NCBI RefSeq assembly: GCF_008087625.1
Contig: NZ_CP042997.1
Coordinates: forward strand, 4,464,001-4,528,000
DNA length: 64,000 nt
Source of the DNA: Aquisphaera giovannonii
GTDB lineage: Bacteria; Planctomycetota; Planctomycetia; Isosphaerales; Isosphaeraceae
Reading direction: 5' to 3'
Part shown: one piece after another, positions 35,144 to 44,111 of the stretch
Layout: the number at the start of each line of letters is the position of its first letter
How positions within the stretch are numbered: position 1 is the first letter of the stretch
Translations under genes and position numbers: made by a program
Notes under the pieces: generated by a model
Database searches by the model: none
Seen by the model: the letters and a program-made list of their open reading frames with translations, nothing else
Told to the model about the DNA's origin: nothing

Positions 35144-35809
35144 TCAATCGGCGGGACCTCCCGTCGTCCCGGGATCGACGGCGGCCGTCGGCGGCGGCCC
35201 GGCCGCGTCGAATCCCGCCGCCGCGAGCGCCGCGAGGTAGTCCTCCGGCGTGTTGAGATTGCGGATCGTCCCGAGTCGCGGATCGACGGGGCGCAATTCG
35301 TCCTCGGACACCACGCGGGTCGGGATCGCGTCCATCAGGTCCAGCAGGCGTCGGCGATCTTCGCGGAGGAGGGCCTCGATCGCCGGCAAGGCCGTCGCGC
35401 GGCGGTAGAGGGCCGCCAGCGGGTGATGGTATCCCTCGCATCGCGGGATGGCCAGGTCATGGCCGCCGATGAGTTCGGCCAGGCGACGGATCCACCCGGC
35501 CTGGAGGAACGGGACGTCGGTCGAGGTGGCGTAGGCCAGGTCGACGCGATCCGGAAGCGCCGCGAGTCCGGCGGCCAGGCCCTGCAGGGGCCCTCGACCG
35601 GGCACGGCGTCGCGGGCCACGATCACCGAGGCAGGGAGCGGGGGCAGGTCCTGGCCGGGCGACGCGACGACGGCCACATCCTCAGCCACGTCGCCGACCT
35701 GCCGGACCAGGCGCTGGAGCAGCCGCTCGGGCCCGAAGTCCAGCCAGGCCTTCGGCCGTCCCATCCGCCGGCTTTCCCCCCCGCAGAGGATCACGGCTCC
35801 CAGCCCCAT
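35144..35809 (-). CDS. mobA: Molybdenum cofactor guanylyltransferase
   Basis: MobA joins GMP to molybdopterin to make the bis-guanine dinucleotide cofactor used by DMSO-reductase-family enzymes. The 221-residue protein has the nucleotide motif [21 protein letters not shown] at its N-terminus (L-x-G-G-x-S-x-R-M-G), the acidic [13 protein letters not shown], and [19 protein letters not shown] at the C-terminus, as in MobA. ATG 35809 with GGAGG five bases upstream defines the start. The molybdopterin oxidoreductase at 23251-26109 would need this cofactor. It heads the minus-strand mobA-hypA-hypB operon, an odd mix of Mo and Ni maturation genes. Confidence 0.9.
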   Translation of the reverse strand: MGLGAVILCGGESRRMGRPKAWLDFGPERLLQRLVRQVGDVAEDVAVVASPGQDLPPLPASVIVARDAVPGRGPLQGLAAGLAALPDRVDLAYATSTDVPFLQAGWIRRLAELIGGHDLAIPRCEGYHHPLAALYRRATALPAIEALLREDRRRLLDLMDAIPTRVVSEDELRPVDPRLGTIRNLNTPEDYLAALAAAGFDAAGPPPTAAVDPGTTGGPAD

Positions 35810-36087
35810 CTCGCCTCCCCATCCCGCCGGGGTCCGGGCACCCACTCGGCCGGGCGCCTCCGCGCGTCGCCCTCGGCGAAGCGGCCCCGGGACGCGGCCC
35901 ACGCCGGCCGCCCCCGGCGTCCGCCCGGCATGGCGAGATCGTTCCGCCCGGCCCGGTGCCGCGGGAATCCCGGGCCGCGGGGCCCGGCCGCCGGATCGAG
36001 CCGGCCTTCCCTGCCGGTCCGCCCTCCGGGAGGCCCGGCCGGCGCGAGGAGGGCGTAGACATCATATTCGAGCCCCCTCCGATCCGA

Positions 36088-36093
36088 TACAAT
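36088..36093 (+). promoter_or_regulatory. Possible -10 element before hypC
   Basis: CCGATACAATGGC contains TACAAT 93 bp before the hypC ATG, in an AT-richer patch (ATCATATTCG). The gap 35810-36186 separates mobA and hypC, so a divergent promoter is expected. The -35 is weak. Confidence 0.35.
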
Positions 36094-36186
36094 GGCCCGA
36101 GGGGACGGGGGCAAGGCGGCCGAGCCCGTGCCCCCCGCGTGCGACGACCGCCGCGGACACGCCCAAGCGACGAGGAGGATCGCGCC

Positions 36187-36510
36187 ATGTGCCTGGCCGT
36201 CCCCGGTCGAGTTCGGGAGATCTACGAGCGCCACGGCGTGCGCACCGGCAGGGTGGACTTCGGCGGGGTCGTCAAGGAGGTCTGCCTCGCCTTCGTCCCC
36301 GAGGTCGAGGTGGGCGATTACGCGATCGTCCACGTCGGGGTCGCCATCGGCAAGGTCGACGAGGAGACCGCACGGGAAACCCTGGAGCTCCTCGCGGCGG
36401 CGGGGATGCTCGAGGACGAAATGGGGGCGGATCCGGCCCGAGGCCGGGTTGCGACGGGCGGCGAGGCGTCGCACCCTGCCGCGGCGTCGTCCGACGAGGG
36501 GGCGGGATGA
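36187..36510 (+). CDS. hypC: Hydrogenase maturation chaperone
   Basis: HypC holds iron with HypD while the cyanide and CO ligands are built, then binds the hydrogenase precursor. The N-terminus [14 protein letters not shown] has the essential Cys2. The rest fits the OB-like fold: [31 protein letters not shown], shown here only in part. At 107 aa it is longer than the 75-90 typical. The extra C-terminus ([20 protein letters not shown]) is low complexity and probably unstructured. GAGGAGGA precedes the ATG. It overlaps hypD by ATGA. Confidence 0.93.
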   Translation: MCLAVPGRVREIYERHGVRTGRVDFGGVVKEVCLAFVPEVEVGDYAIVHVGVAIGKVDEETARETLELLAAAGMLEDEMGADPARGRVATGGEASHPAAASSDEGAG

Positions 36511-37622
36511 AATACCTCACCGAGTTCCGCGACGGAGAGGTGGCCCGCCGGATCGCCCGCGACATCCGCCGGGTCGCGAGCGGCCGTTGGCGGATCATGG
36601 AGGTCTGCGGCGGCCAGACCCATTCGATCCTGCGCAACGGCATCGACCAGCTGCTGCCGGAGGGCATCGAGCTCATCCACGGCCCGGGATGCCCGGTGTG
36701 CGTGACCCCCGTGGAGAAGATCGACAGGGCGCTGGCCATCGCATCCCTGCCGGGTGTCATCTTCTGCTCGTTCGGCGACATGCTTCGGGTTCCCGGCAGC
36801 CGGGAGGACCTGCTCGCGGTCGAGAGCCGGGGCGCCGACGTCCGGGTCGTCTACTCTCCGCTCGACGCCGTCGAGCTGGCGAGGCGGAATCCGGGCCGGC
36901 AGGTCGTCTTCTTCGCCGTCGGCTTCGAGACGACCGCCCCGGCCGACGCCATGGCGGTCCACCTGGCGAGCCGCGAGGGGCTCGCGAATTTCTCGATGCT
37001 CGTCTCCCACGTGCTCGTGCCCCCCGCCCTCGCGGCCATCATGGATTCGCCCGCGAGTCGGGTCCACGCCTTCCTCGCGGCCGGTCACGTCTGCAGCGTG
37101 ATGGGATACTGGCAGTACGCGCCGCTGGCCGAGAGGTACCGGGTCCCCATCGTCGTCACCGGCTTCGAGCCGCTGGACGTGCTGGACGGGATCCGCCGGG
37201 CCGTGCGGCAGCTCGAGGAGGGGCGGGCGTTCGTCGAGAACGCCTACGCCCGAGTGGTCACCCGCGAGGGGAACCGACACGCCCAGGCCCTGCTGGAGCG
37301 GGTCTTCGAGCCGACCGACCGCGCCTGGCGGGGCATCGGCGTGATCCCGGCCAGCGGCTGGCGGCTGTCCCCGGCGTACCGGGATTTCGACGCGGAGGCC
37401 CGGTTCGACGTGGGCGCGATCGAGGCCCGGGAGTCGGGCGTGTGCCGGGCGGGCGACGTGCTGCGGGGCATCATCAAGCCGAGCCAGTGCGAGGCCTTCG
37501 GCGGGGCCTGCACGCCGCGGACACCGCTGGGGGCGACGATGGTCTCGAGCGAGGGCGCCTGCGCCGCGTACTACCATTACGGCCGCCTGGCGGGCGCTCG
37601 GTCGTCGGGGGAAGATGGATGA
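36507..37622 (+). CDS. hypD: Hydrogenase maturation scaffold protein
   Basis: HypD is the Fe-S scaffold on which the Fe(CN)2CO group is assembled. The 371-residue protein has [40 protein letters not shown] and [10 protein letters not shown]. The C-terminal Cys groups that hold the [4Fe-4S] cluster appear as [20 protein letters not shown] and [15 protein letters not shown] 36507 overlaps the hypC stop. HypE and HypF, which make and deliver the cyanide ligand, are not found nearby; the next gene is a convergent membrane protein 15 bp away. Confidence 0.95.
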   Translation: MKYLTEFRDGEVARRIARDIRRVASGRWRIMEVCGGQTHSILRNGIDQLLPEGIELIHGPGCPVCVTPVEKIDRALAIASLPGVIFCSFGDMLRVPGSREDLLAVESRGADVRVVYSPLDAVELARRNPGRQVVFFAVGFETTAPADAMAVHLASREGLANFSMLVSHVLVPPALAAIMDSPASRVHAFLAAGHVCSVMGYWQYAPLAERYRVPIVVTGFEPLDVLDGIRRAVRQLEEGRAFVENAYARVVTREGNRHAQALLERVFEPTDRAWRGIGVIPASGWRLSPAYRDFDAEARFDVGAIEARESGVCRAGDVLRGIIKPSQCEAFGGACTPRTPLGATMVSSEGACAAYYHYGRLAGARSSGEDG

Positions 37623-37637
37623 GCCGGGCCCGCTCGC

Positions 37638-38327
37638 TCACCGGCCCCGACCGGCCAGGACGTCCCAGGCCATCCGGAGGACGACCTCGTAGGCATTGCT
37701 CCAGCTGTCCTCGCGGAAGAATTGAACGGGGGCCCGCGGGTCGCCGATGAACGGGCGGAGCACCCACCCCATCTGGACGCCCACGAAGACGTAGATGACG
37801 ATCCAGGCCCGCAGCAGCCAGCGGTGCTTCGCGTCCTTGCGGATCAGCGGGGCGTATTCGCGGCGGAGCAGCCACTGGGCGCCCAGGCTCGCGACGGCGA
37901 ACATCAGGCCGTTGAAGAGGATCGCCGCCTGGTAGGCGCTGCCCGACGCGTACCAGAACGCCGTGAGCGGGGCCAGCGAGGTCAGGATCACGGTCAGGCC
38001 CGCCTGGGTCGTCAGGAGCGCCCGGAGCACCCCGGGGAAGTCGTCCCGCAGGCCGAGGAGCGTGTTCACGACGTAGAAGCTCGGCAGGCTGAGCGCGAAG
38101 GTCGTGGCGATCAGGAACGGGACCTTGATCGCCGAGTAGGCGAGCTGCCAGGGCCGGTCGCCCGCGAGGCCGCCGTACGTCCCCATGACCCCGCCGTAGG
38201 ACATGCCGAAGCCGAGGACCAGCAGCCCGAGCATCGCGCGAGACGCCGGCCGGCCCCCCCCGGCGGCGGACGCCTCGCCGCGGAGGACGGACTCGGCGAG
38301 CCGGAGCGGGCGAATCGGAGAATCCAT
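37638..38327 (-). CDS. Membrane protein of unknown function (QMGWVLRPFIG family), copy 2
   Basis: A 229-residue protein with about five membrane segments: AMLGLLVLGFGMSYGGVMG, SAIKVPFLIATTFALSLPSF, LLTTQAGLTVILTSLAPLTA, ILFNGLMFAVASLGA and AWIVIYVFVGVQMGW. The final QMGWVLRPFIGDP is shared with the upstream gene, as are YGG-x-MGT, IKVPFL and LPSFYVVNTLLG. No known domain was recognised. ATG 38327 lies 24 bp after the stop of its paralogue, so they form an operon. They are convergent with hypD. Any role as a transporter or sensor is unproven. Confidence 0.75.
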   Translation of the reverse strand: MDSPIRPLRLAESVLRGEASAAGGGRPASRAMLGLLVLGFGMSYGGVMGTYGGLAGDRPWQLAYSAIKVPFLIATTFALSLPSFYVVNTLLGLRDDFPGVLRALLTTQAGLTVILTSLAPLTAFWYASGSAYQAAILFNGLMFAVASLGAQWLLRREYAPLIRKDAKHRWLLRAWIVIYVFVGVQMGWVLRPFIGDPRAPVQFFREDSWSNAYEVVLRMAWDVLAGRGR

Positions 38328-38350
38328 GCGAACCGAGCCCCCGCGTCCGA

Positions 38351-39190
38351 TCAGCCGAACAGGTGAGAGAACGCCTGCAGGACCGCCAGGAAGAAGTTCG
38401 ACTCCCGGGCCCGGAACCAGGTGAACGGGATGTTCGGGTTGCCGATGAACGGCCGCAGGACCCAGCCCATCTGCGCCCCGACGAGCCCGAAGACGACCAC
38501 CCAGATCCGGAAGACCAGCCGGACGTGGTTGGCGATCGCGCGATCGGGCACCGCCTCGAGCGGCCCGGCCGGCTCGGCCTCGACCTCGACCCAGGCCTCG
38601 GCCGCCCCGGGCGGCGGGGGAGGCGACGGCGGGGCGGGCCGCGGCGAGGCCGCGAGGTTCAGGCGGTGGAGGGTCTGGAGCAGGAACCTCAGCCCGAAGG
38701 CACCGGCCGCGGCGAAGATCGCGACGTTGAACAGCACCATGAACGGGTAGCTCGTCGTGCAGACCGAGAAGAACGCCACGATCGGCCCCAGCGACGCCAG
38801 CACCGCCACGTTCACCCCGAGCGACGCGACCAGGAGCCGCAGCACCGCCGCGAGCGACAGCCGCGACCCTACGAGCGCATTGAAGACATAGAGCGACGGC
38901 AGCGTCACGAGCAAGGTCAGGTAGAACAGGAGCGGCACCTTGATCATGCTCGCCACGACCTGCATCAGGTTCGGCCCCTTCGAGCCGAACGCCGCGAAGG
39001 TCCCCATGCAGGCGCCGTACACCATCGACAGGATCACGACGCAGGCCGACAGACGCCGGGCGGAGATCCCCAGCCCCCGCTCGCGGAGCGTCGTGAGCCC
39101 CGTCAGGTCCCCGCCCAGGATCCGGTCCAGGTCCCGGAACCAGGCCCGGAGCCCGCGCTCGCCCTTCACCCCATCCTCGCCCAGCACCAT
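38351..39190 (-). CDS. Membrane protein of unknown function (QMGWVLRPFIG family), copy 1
   Basis: A 279-residue paralogue of the following gene. It has an extra N-terminal cytoplasmic part (LGEDGVKGERGLRAWFRDLD) and a Pro/Ala/Glu-rich cytoplasmic loop (SPRPAPPSPPPPPGAAEAW) before the last helix. Five membrane segments start at VVILSMVYGACMGTFAA, and the end reads QMGWVLRPFIGNPNIPF. The Q-M-G-W-V-L-R-P-F-I-G sequence follows the last helix in both copies and is probably the functional part. I do not recognise the family. It heads the two-gene minus operon. Confidence 0.75.
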   Translation of the reverse strand: MVLGEDGVKGERGLRAWFRDLDRILGGDLTGLTTLRERGLGISARRLSACVVILSMVYGACMGTFAAFGSKGPNLMQVVASMIKVPLLFYLTLLVTLPSLYVFNALVGSRLSLAAVLRLLVASLGVNVAVLASLGPIVAFFSVCTTSYPFMVLFNVAIFAAAGAFGLRFLLQTLHRLNLAASPRPAPPSPPPPPGAAEAWVEVEAEPAGPLEAVPDRAIANHVRLVFRIWVVVFGLVGAQMGWVLRPFIGNPNIPFTWFRARESNFFLAVLQAFSHLFG

Positions 39191-39306
39191 CGCTCAGCCC
39201 CCCTCGTACGCCGGAATCCGCCCGGCCCTTCACTTTGCACGGCAAAGCTAACCCCGTCAAGGGGGCCGTCCCGGATTTCGCGGCGGGCTGCATCGCCTCC
39301 GACCGA

Positions 39307-40239
39307 TCAGGACTTCGACGGGGTCGGGAGCAGGTCGACCGGGCGCCGTTCGAGGAGGGCCTGATAGAACGGCCCTGCATCGGCGTCCGTGGGCAGGCCG
39401 GAGACCTGGCCGTCGCCGAGCTCGAGGATCGTCCATCTTCCGTCGCGGCGGCGGGCCACATCCATGGTGAAGAAGCGGCTGCGGACGGCGCCGGCGACCC
39501 CGGCGAAACGCTCCCAGGGAGGGTCCGGCCGATCGTACCGGCCCTCCGGCCAGTAGGCGGACCAGGACAGGAGCCGGCCGTCGAGCCAGAAGGCCCGGTA
39601 CTCCTCCGCGAGGGGCATGCCGCTCCCGGGATGCGTGCCGACCGGCTCGAGCTCGACGAACTCGCGGAAGACCAGGCCGACGTTCAGGTCATCCCCCTGG
39701 AGTTCGAGGAAACGCCCGACGACCCGCTCGACCGCAGCGCGGTCCGAGGCCGACGGGATGAAGCAGGCTTCGGCCCACTCGTGCTTCCGGGACTTGACGA
39801 AGTCCTTGACGATCACCGGGGCGTCCCCGAAGGGCAACAACGCCTCGAGGACGCGGTCCATGCCCAGGTCGCCCGCCAGCCAGACGGTCCGGGGCGTGTA
39901 CCCCCGGAGGACCGGCTCATTCTCCGGGAGAAGATGGGCATGCCGATACTGGCCCGGGTCGTTGATGAGCCGGATCGCGCGGGCCGAGAGTGCCTCGTAC
40001 AGCAGCCGGTACTGGTCCAGCGTCACCATCCAGCCCCGGTATATGGCCAGGATTGGCGTCGCGGCCGCCTCGATCCGCCGGGCGAAGCGATCGGCGCCCT
40101 CGCCTCGCACCAGGGCGTCGTGATCGACGAGGAGGGTCGGCAGGCCGAGCGTCTCGACGGCCGCGACCTCGGCCTCGAAGGCCCGGTCCGGACGCGAAGG
40201 CTCCAGCGGATCGCGGCAGAAGACGATCGTCGGCGTCAT
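39307..40239 (-). CDS. ATP-grasp-fold protein (DUF4343-like)
   Basis: A 310-residue protein. TPTIVFCRDPLEP opens an N-terminal alpha/beta domain, with VDHDALVRGEG and a NDPGQYRHAHLLPE block in the middle. The C-terminal half has ATP-grasp features: VIVKDFVKSRKHEW for the ATP-binding Lys, EFVELEPVGTH, EYRAFWLDGRLL and RRDGRWTILELGDGQVSGLPTD, where Glu and Asp would bind Mg. It is probably a ligase that joins a carboxylate to an amine. Members of this group often occur as single genes; none has a clear known substrate to my knowledge. It lies 19 bp upstream of the next gene in transcription order. Confidence 0.75.
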   Translation of the reverse strand: MTPTIVFCRDPLEPSRPDRAFEAEVAAVETLGLPTLLVDHDALVRGEGADRFARRIEAAATPILAIYRGWMVTLDQYRLLYEALSARAIRLINDPGQYRHAHLLPENEPVLRGYTPRTVWLAGDLGMDRVLEALLPFGDAPVIVKDFVKSRKHEWAEACFIPSASDRAAVERVVGRFLELQGDDLNVGLVFREFVELEPVGTHPGSGMPLAEEYRAFWLDGRLLSWSAYWPEGRYDRPDPPWERFAGVAGAVRSRFFTMDVARRRDGRWTILELGDGQVSGLPTDADAGPFYQALLERRPVDLLPTPSKS

Positions 40240-40258
40240 GGGCGTACCGCGTTTCTCG

Positions 40259-42388
40259 TCAATTCCCGGCGGTTTTCACGGCGAGGTCGAGCACCTTCGC
40301 GGGTCCGCCGGAGGCCCCAATGCGGAGCCGGCCCCTGGGGTAATCGTAGGCCCGGCAACTGAAGGAGTAGGCGTCGTCGATGAAGCACTCGATGATCGTC
40401 CCCTGGACGAAGGCCGTGACCGCGATCGGCCGCGAGGCATCCAGGCGGATGCGACGGGCGTAGCGAAACCCGGGGCCGCGGATCTCGGCCTCCTGCGAGG
40501 CCGGGCGGAGGACCAGATGGTAGCCCCCGGACTCCTGGGGCTGGGCCCGGAAGGTCAGGGCGAGCTCGGCATGCGGATCGACCTGGACGGTCGCCCGCAG
40601 CAGGTAATGATCGGGGGCCTCGGAATCGATCGTCGCGTGTCGTCCCGCGGCGGGATCGGCGACGAGCGCAGGGCCGGAATAGGACCAGCCCTCACCGGCC
40701 CCGGGCGGCCGATCGAGGAGGGAGAGGGCCGTCTTGCCGTACCGCTCGAGCGCCTCGGGGACAGGCCTGGAGTGCAGCTGGCCCTCGGGCCCGGCCGAGA
40801 GCTCCCGGGGCACGCACATGGTCCCGCCCCACTGCTCGGCGCCGTCGTCCCGGCCGCCGGCCAGGTCGCGGAGCCAGCCGACGAGGACGTGCCGCCGGCC
40901 GTCGAACATCCGCTTTGCGGCGTAAAGAATCCGCGTATCCAGGGCGGGCGAGACCGGGTCGAGATAAGGGCCCCGGAGGGCCCCGGAGGAGCGAGCGTGG
41001 GTGCTCGCCGTCCCGGTCGGCGACATGATCAGATAGTAACGGTCGCCGATCCGGAAGAGGTCCGGGCATTCGGGCGTGCCCATGTCCTTGTAGTCGGAGA
41101 CCAGCGGCGGCCGGAGCGTCCACGCCGCCAGGTCCGGCGAGGTGGCCACGCCGGTCTTGCCGGTCGAGCAGAAGACCATCCAGAACGCCTTGTCCTCGTC
41201 GTTCCACCAGACGTAGGGGTCGCGGAAGTCCCGCCGGCGGCCATTGGGGTAGAGCACGCCATCGGGCCCGAAGACGAACTTCGGATCCTTGGTCCAACGG
41301 ATCAGGTCGGTGCTCGTGGCGTGGCGGAGGAACTCCTGGCCGGCCGGATTGCGATCGTTCCAGCCCGTGTAGAAGATGTGGAACTTCCCCCCGCCCTGCA
41401 CGACGCTCCCCGTGAACATGTGCAGACCGTCCGGCCCGTCGGCGGGGCCGTCGGACTTCAGGGCGGTGGGGAGCACCGTCCAGTGGACGAGGTCGGTTGA
41501 GACGATGTGCTCCCAGGGCACCTTGCTCAGGGCCCGCAGGTAGAAAACGTGGTACTTGCCGTCGTGATAGAAGGGGATCGTGTCGGCCAGCCGGCCGACC
41601 TCGGGGCGGAAGTGGATCGGCGAGGCGACCGGCGTAGGGGGCCGCCGCCGGCGGCCGACCAGCGAGGCGTCCTCGCCGTTGAGCACGAGCCGATCGCCCT
41701 CGACGCGGGCGCCGCCGTGTAGCTTGACGTACGGGAAGCGGCCCGTCGTCTCGACCGCCCTGCCGTCGCGGAAGACCCATCGCCCCAGCGGGGGTGGTCC
41801 GCCGTCGCGGTCGCCGCCGGGCTCCAGCCGCGCGATCGTCGCGGCGTCGAGCGGGCGGTCGTACAGCCTGGCCTCCGTGACGGTGCCGTGGAAGAAGCCC
41901 GCGCCCTCGCCGTCGGCCGCGCTACTGAGGATCCGCAGGCCGATCGTCACGGCCACGTCCTCGCCGTAGGTTTGCTCGTCCTTGAAGTCGTACGACGCGA
42001 GCAGCGCCCCGTTGCGGTAGAGCCGGGACTGATGCCCCTGGTGGACGATCGCGAGCTGGAGCCGCTCGTCGGGCCCCGCCGTCTCCTCCGGCCAGCCCGA
42101 CTGGTCCTGCGGGGTCCTGCGGAAGAAGTCGCTCCCGGGCATCCACTTGCCGGGCGTGATCTCGCCGAAGGTGATCGAGTCGAACCGCTCCGACGGGTCG
42201 GTGAGGCCGAACACGCCGCCCCCCCGCTGCTGCCTGTCCCCCAGCGTGGCCCACGCGACCAGCGTCCTGTCCTTCAGGAGCGGGGGCGCGTCGTCGGCCC
42301 TGGAGATCGTCGCGAAGGCGACCGCCATCAGGCCCACGCCCATCGCCGCCACCGCGCCTCGCCGCGCGACCTGCCGATGCCCGCTCAT
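40259..42388 (-). CDS. Secreted GH32-like glycoside hydrolase with an N-terminal LamG-type domain
   Basis: A 709-residue exported protein. ATG 42388 gives a signal peptide (AAMGVGLMAVAFATISRADD). Residues about 30-200 look like a concanavalin/LamG-type beta-sandwich ending in EARLYDRPLDAATIARL. From about 235 a five-bladed propeller follows: IPFYHDGKYHVFYLRAL, then FHIFYTGWNDRN, FRDPYVWWNDEDK and MGTPECPDLFRIGDRY. The R-D-P and E-C-P-D motifs match the transition-state stabiliser and acid/base of GH32. The usual WMNDPNG nucleophile motif is replaced by RLADTIPFYHDG. A C-terminal beta-sandwich completes the GH32 layout. It probably cleaves fructans or related sugars. Confidence 0.8.
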   Translation of the reverse strand: MSGHRQVARRGAVAAMGVGLMAVAFATISRADDAPPLLKDRTLVAWATLGDRQQRGGGVFGLTDPSERFDSITFGEITPGKWMPGSDFFRRTPQDQSGWPEETAGPDERLQLAIVHQGHQSRLYRNGALLASYDFKDEQTYGEDVAVTIGLRILSSAADGEGAGFFHGTVTEARLYDRPLDAATIARLEPGGDRDGGPPPLGRWVFRDGRAVETTGRFPYVKLHGGARVEGDRLVLNGEDASLVGRRRRPPTPVASPIHFRPEVGRLADTIPFYHDGKYHVFYLRALSKVPWEHIVSTDLVHWTVLPTALKSDGPADGPDGLHMFTGSVVQGGGKFHIFYTGWNDRNPAGQEFLRHATSTDLIRWTKDPKFVFGPDGVLYPNGRRRDFRDPYVWWNDEDKAFWMVFCSTGKTGVATSPDLAAWTLRPPLVSDYKDMGTPECPDLFRIGDRYYLIMSPTGTASTHARSSGALRGPYLDPVSPALDTRILYAAKRMFDGRRHVLVGWLRDLAGGRDDGAEQWGGTMCVPRELSAGPEGQLHSRPVPEALERYGKTALSLLDRPPGAGEGWSYSGPALVADPAAGRHATIDSEAPDHYLLRATVQVDPHAELALTFRAQPQESGGYHLVLRPASQEAEIRGPGFRYARRIRLDASRPIAVTAFVQGTIIECFIDDAYSFSCRAYDYPRGRLRIGASGGPAKVLDLAVKTAGN

Positions 42389-42627
42389 GCCGCCTGCCCC
42401 TCCCGCCGATGACCGATCCCTGCCCGGCCCGAGACCCGGTGCCTGCCTCGCCGCCCGCCAGTATAGACGGCGGGGCGAGGGGAAAGCTCCAAGCCCCCGC
42501 GGCACCCTGGCGGCGCAAGGTGTGTTCCCCCCTTGCGCATCATCAGGCTCCATGCCGAACGCCGGAGGAGTGGCGGAGCATCATCGGCCGACTCCGCGAG
42601 CGGGAGCAGCCGTCCGGGAAGACGTCG

Positions 42628-43281
42628 CTAGCCCGCGCGGTCGGCCAGGCCCATCTGCCCGATGACCGGCTCGACTTGCCAGTCCTGGAGGTGGACGCTC
42701 GCCCCTTGGGAGAGGAACTCCACCGTCGCGACGAAATGATCGCAATTCCCGCGTCGGATGACCGTCCCTTGGAGGCCGGTGAGCGGGCCGGACTTGATCC
42801 GCACGATCATCCCGGGCTGGACGCTCGGCTCCGAAACCAGGGGGAGCCCGGACGTGAGGAGCTTCCGGAGCCGACGCAGATCGTTCTCCAGGGTGTCCTG
42901 ATCGAAGACCTCCAGCACGTTGGCCAACCGATTCCCGCGGAGTGCCTCCAGCCGGGCATTCTCGTCGCCCTTCAGGAAGACGTAGCCCGTAAACACCGGG
43001 ATCACCGACTGGAGCTTACGCCCTCGCGGCGTCCGGCTCTCGCTCACCATGAGGGGCAGGTAAAAGCCCACTTTCGCGCTTCTTAGGTCGCGGGCGACGG
43101 CCTTCTCTTGCCTCGGCTTGGTGTGCAGGCACCACCACCGGCTCCCGCCGGATTTTGACCCATCCTCCGGAGCCTGATCCCATAAATTATCGGGATAGAA
43201 ATCTGGCTCGGCAGCCAAGATAGTCAACGCAATGCCCCCATCCTGCCCATCCTTCGGATGGATGAAGAGATCTGACGGCAA
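42628..43281 (-). CDS. NusG-family transcription antitermination protein (paralogue)
   Basis: A 217-residue NusG/RfaH-type protein. The NGN domain starts at RWWCLHTKPRQEKAVARDL (about residue 47) and includes VFTGYVFLKGD. The C-terminal KOW domain is VQPGMIVRIKSGPLTGLQGTVIRR. A 45-residue N-terminal extension precedes it. It is not next to the ribosomal secE-rplK genes, so it is not housekeeping NusG. Such specialised copies often control long polysaccharide operons. The start, TTG 43281, is a guess: no ATG is in frame before the NGN domain. Below it, 239 bp separate it from the GH32-like gene. Confidence 0.85.
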   Translation of the reverse strand: MPSDLFIHPKDGQDGGIALTILAAEPDFYPDNLWDQAPEDGSKSGGSRWWCLHTKPRQEKAVARDLRSAKVGFYLPLMVSESRTPRGRKLQSVIPVFTGYVFLKGDENARLEALRGNRLANVLEVFDQDTLENDLRRLRKLLTSGLPLVSEPSVQPGMIVRIKSGPLTGLQGTVIRRGNCDHFVATVEFLSQGASVHLQDWQVEPVIGQMGLADRAG

Positions 43282-43891
43282 GGCCCCCCCTCTGATGCAG
43301 CGAGGGATAATAGGAAATTTATCCGTGGCGATCTCGATTTCAACTCCCCGAGCCCCGGGCGACCAGCCGTCTCATTCGGCATGCCTCACGTCTTGCCACG
43401 GTTGCGGGGTCCAGGAAAGCGTTTCCCCAGCTATACCAGGCACCTCCGAGCGGAAGGTTTAGGCTGAGGTTGCGATGGCCGTCAAATCCCTGGCGACGAG
43501 ACGCGAATTCCGGCAACGAGACGACCCACCGCATGCACGGCGCCCCGTTCGTGACGGTAGAAACGCGATCGCAGCGGAAATTCCTCCCAGCAGACACGTT
43601 GGCGTTCAGATCGTCCCCGGCTGCGGGAGCCGACAGGCTACGACCACCGAAATGCCACTCAGCCCGGAGTCGATCGGAATCGGCTCTCCAGAGGATTGAA
43701 CCGCCCGGCTCGAAGTCTCGGCTGGCAGGCGAGCGACGGCTTATTTGGACAGACTTTGCCGTCCGTGCAGCAGGGTGGGCACGGGCCGGACTGCAAGTCC
43801 GGGAGGCCGGCGAAGTTCCCGCAGCTTCTCGGCCCCTCGCGGGGAGGCCAGCGACGATTCTGAGTGAGAATCCATCGAGAGTTAGGTGGAA
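43282..43891. other. Gap between tRNA-Ala and the NusG paralogue
   Basis: 610 bp. It is somewhat less GC-rich than the neighbours. No open frame has a known domain, and no direct repeat of the tRNA 3' end was noticed, so there is no sign of an integration site. It must hold the promoter and leader of the NusG paralogue. Confidence 0.5.
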
Positions 43892-43964
43892 TGGAGCGGA
43901 AGGGGATCGAACCCTCAACCTCAGCATTGCGAACGCTGCGCTCTCCCAATTGAGCTACCGCCCC
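43892..43964 (-). tRNA. tRNA-Ala (anticodon CGC)
   Basis: A complete 73-nt cloverleaf. The acceptor GGGGCGG pairs with CCGCTCC with one G-T wobble and discriminator A. The anticodon arm CAGCG-TTCGCAA-TGCTG gives CGC at positions 34-36, with T33. The T-arm GAGGG-TTCGATC-CCCTT has one wobble. It reads GCG. CCA is not encoded. Confidence 0.95.
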
Positions 43965-44111
43965 GACGCGTCGGGTCATTCCCCAGTAGATTACCCTCCC
44001 GGGGCCGGCCTTGCAAGGTATGATGAGGCGGCTGCGAGGGCGGCCGGGGAAGGGGGGCTTCGAGGGCCCGGGGCCGCATGCCGGACCGCCTCGCGGCGGG
44101 ATGCTCATCGC

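Noticed and set aside
43282-43891. Integration site at the tRNA-Ala gene
   Set aside because: No integrase and no direct repeat of the tRNA 3' end were seen nearby.
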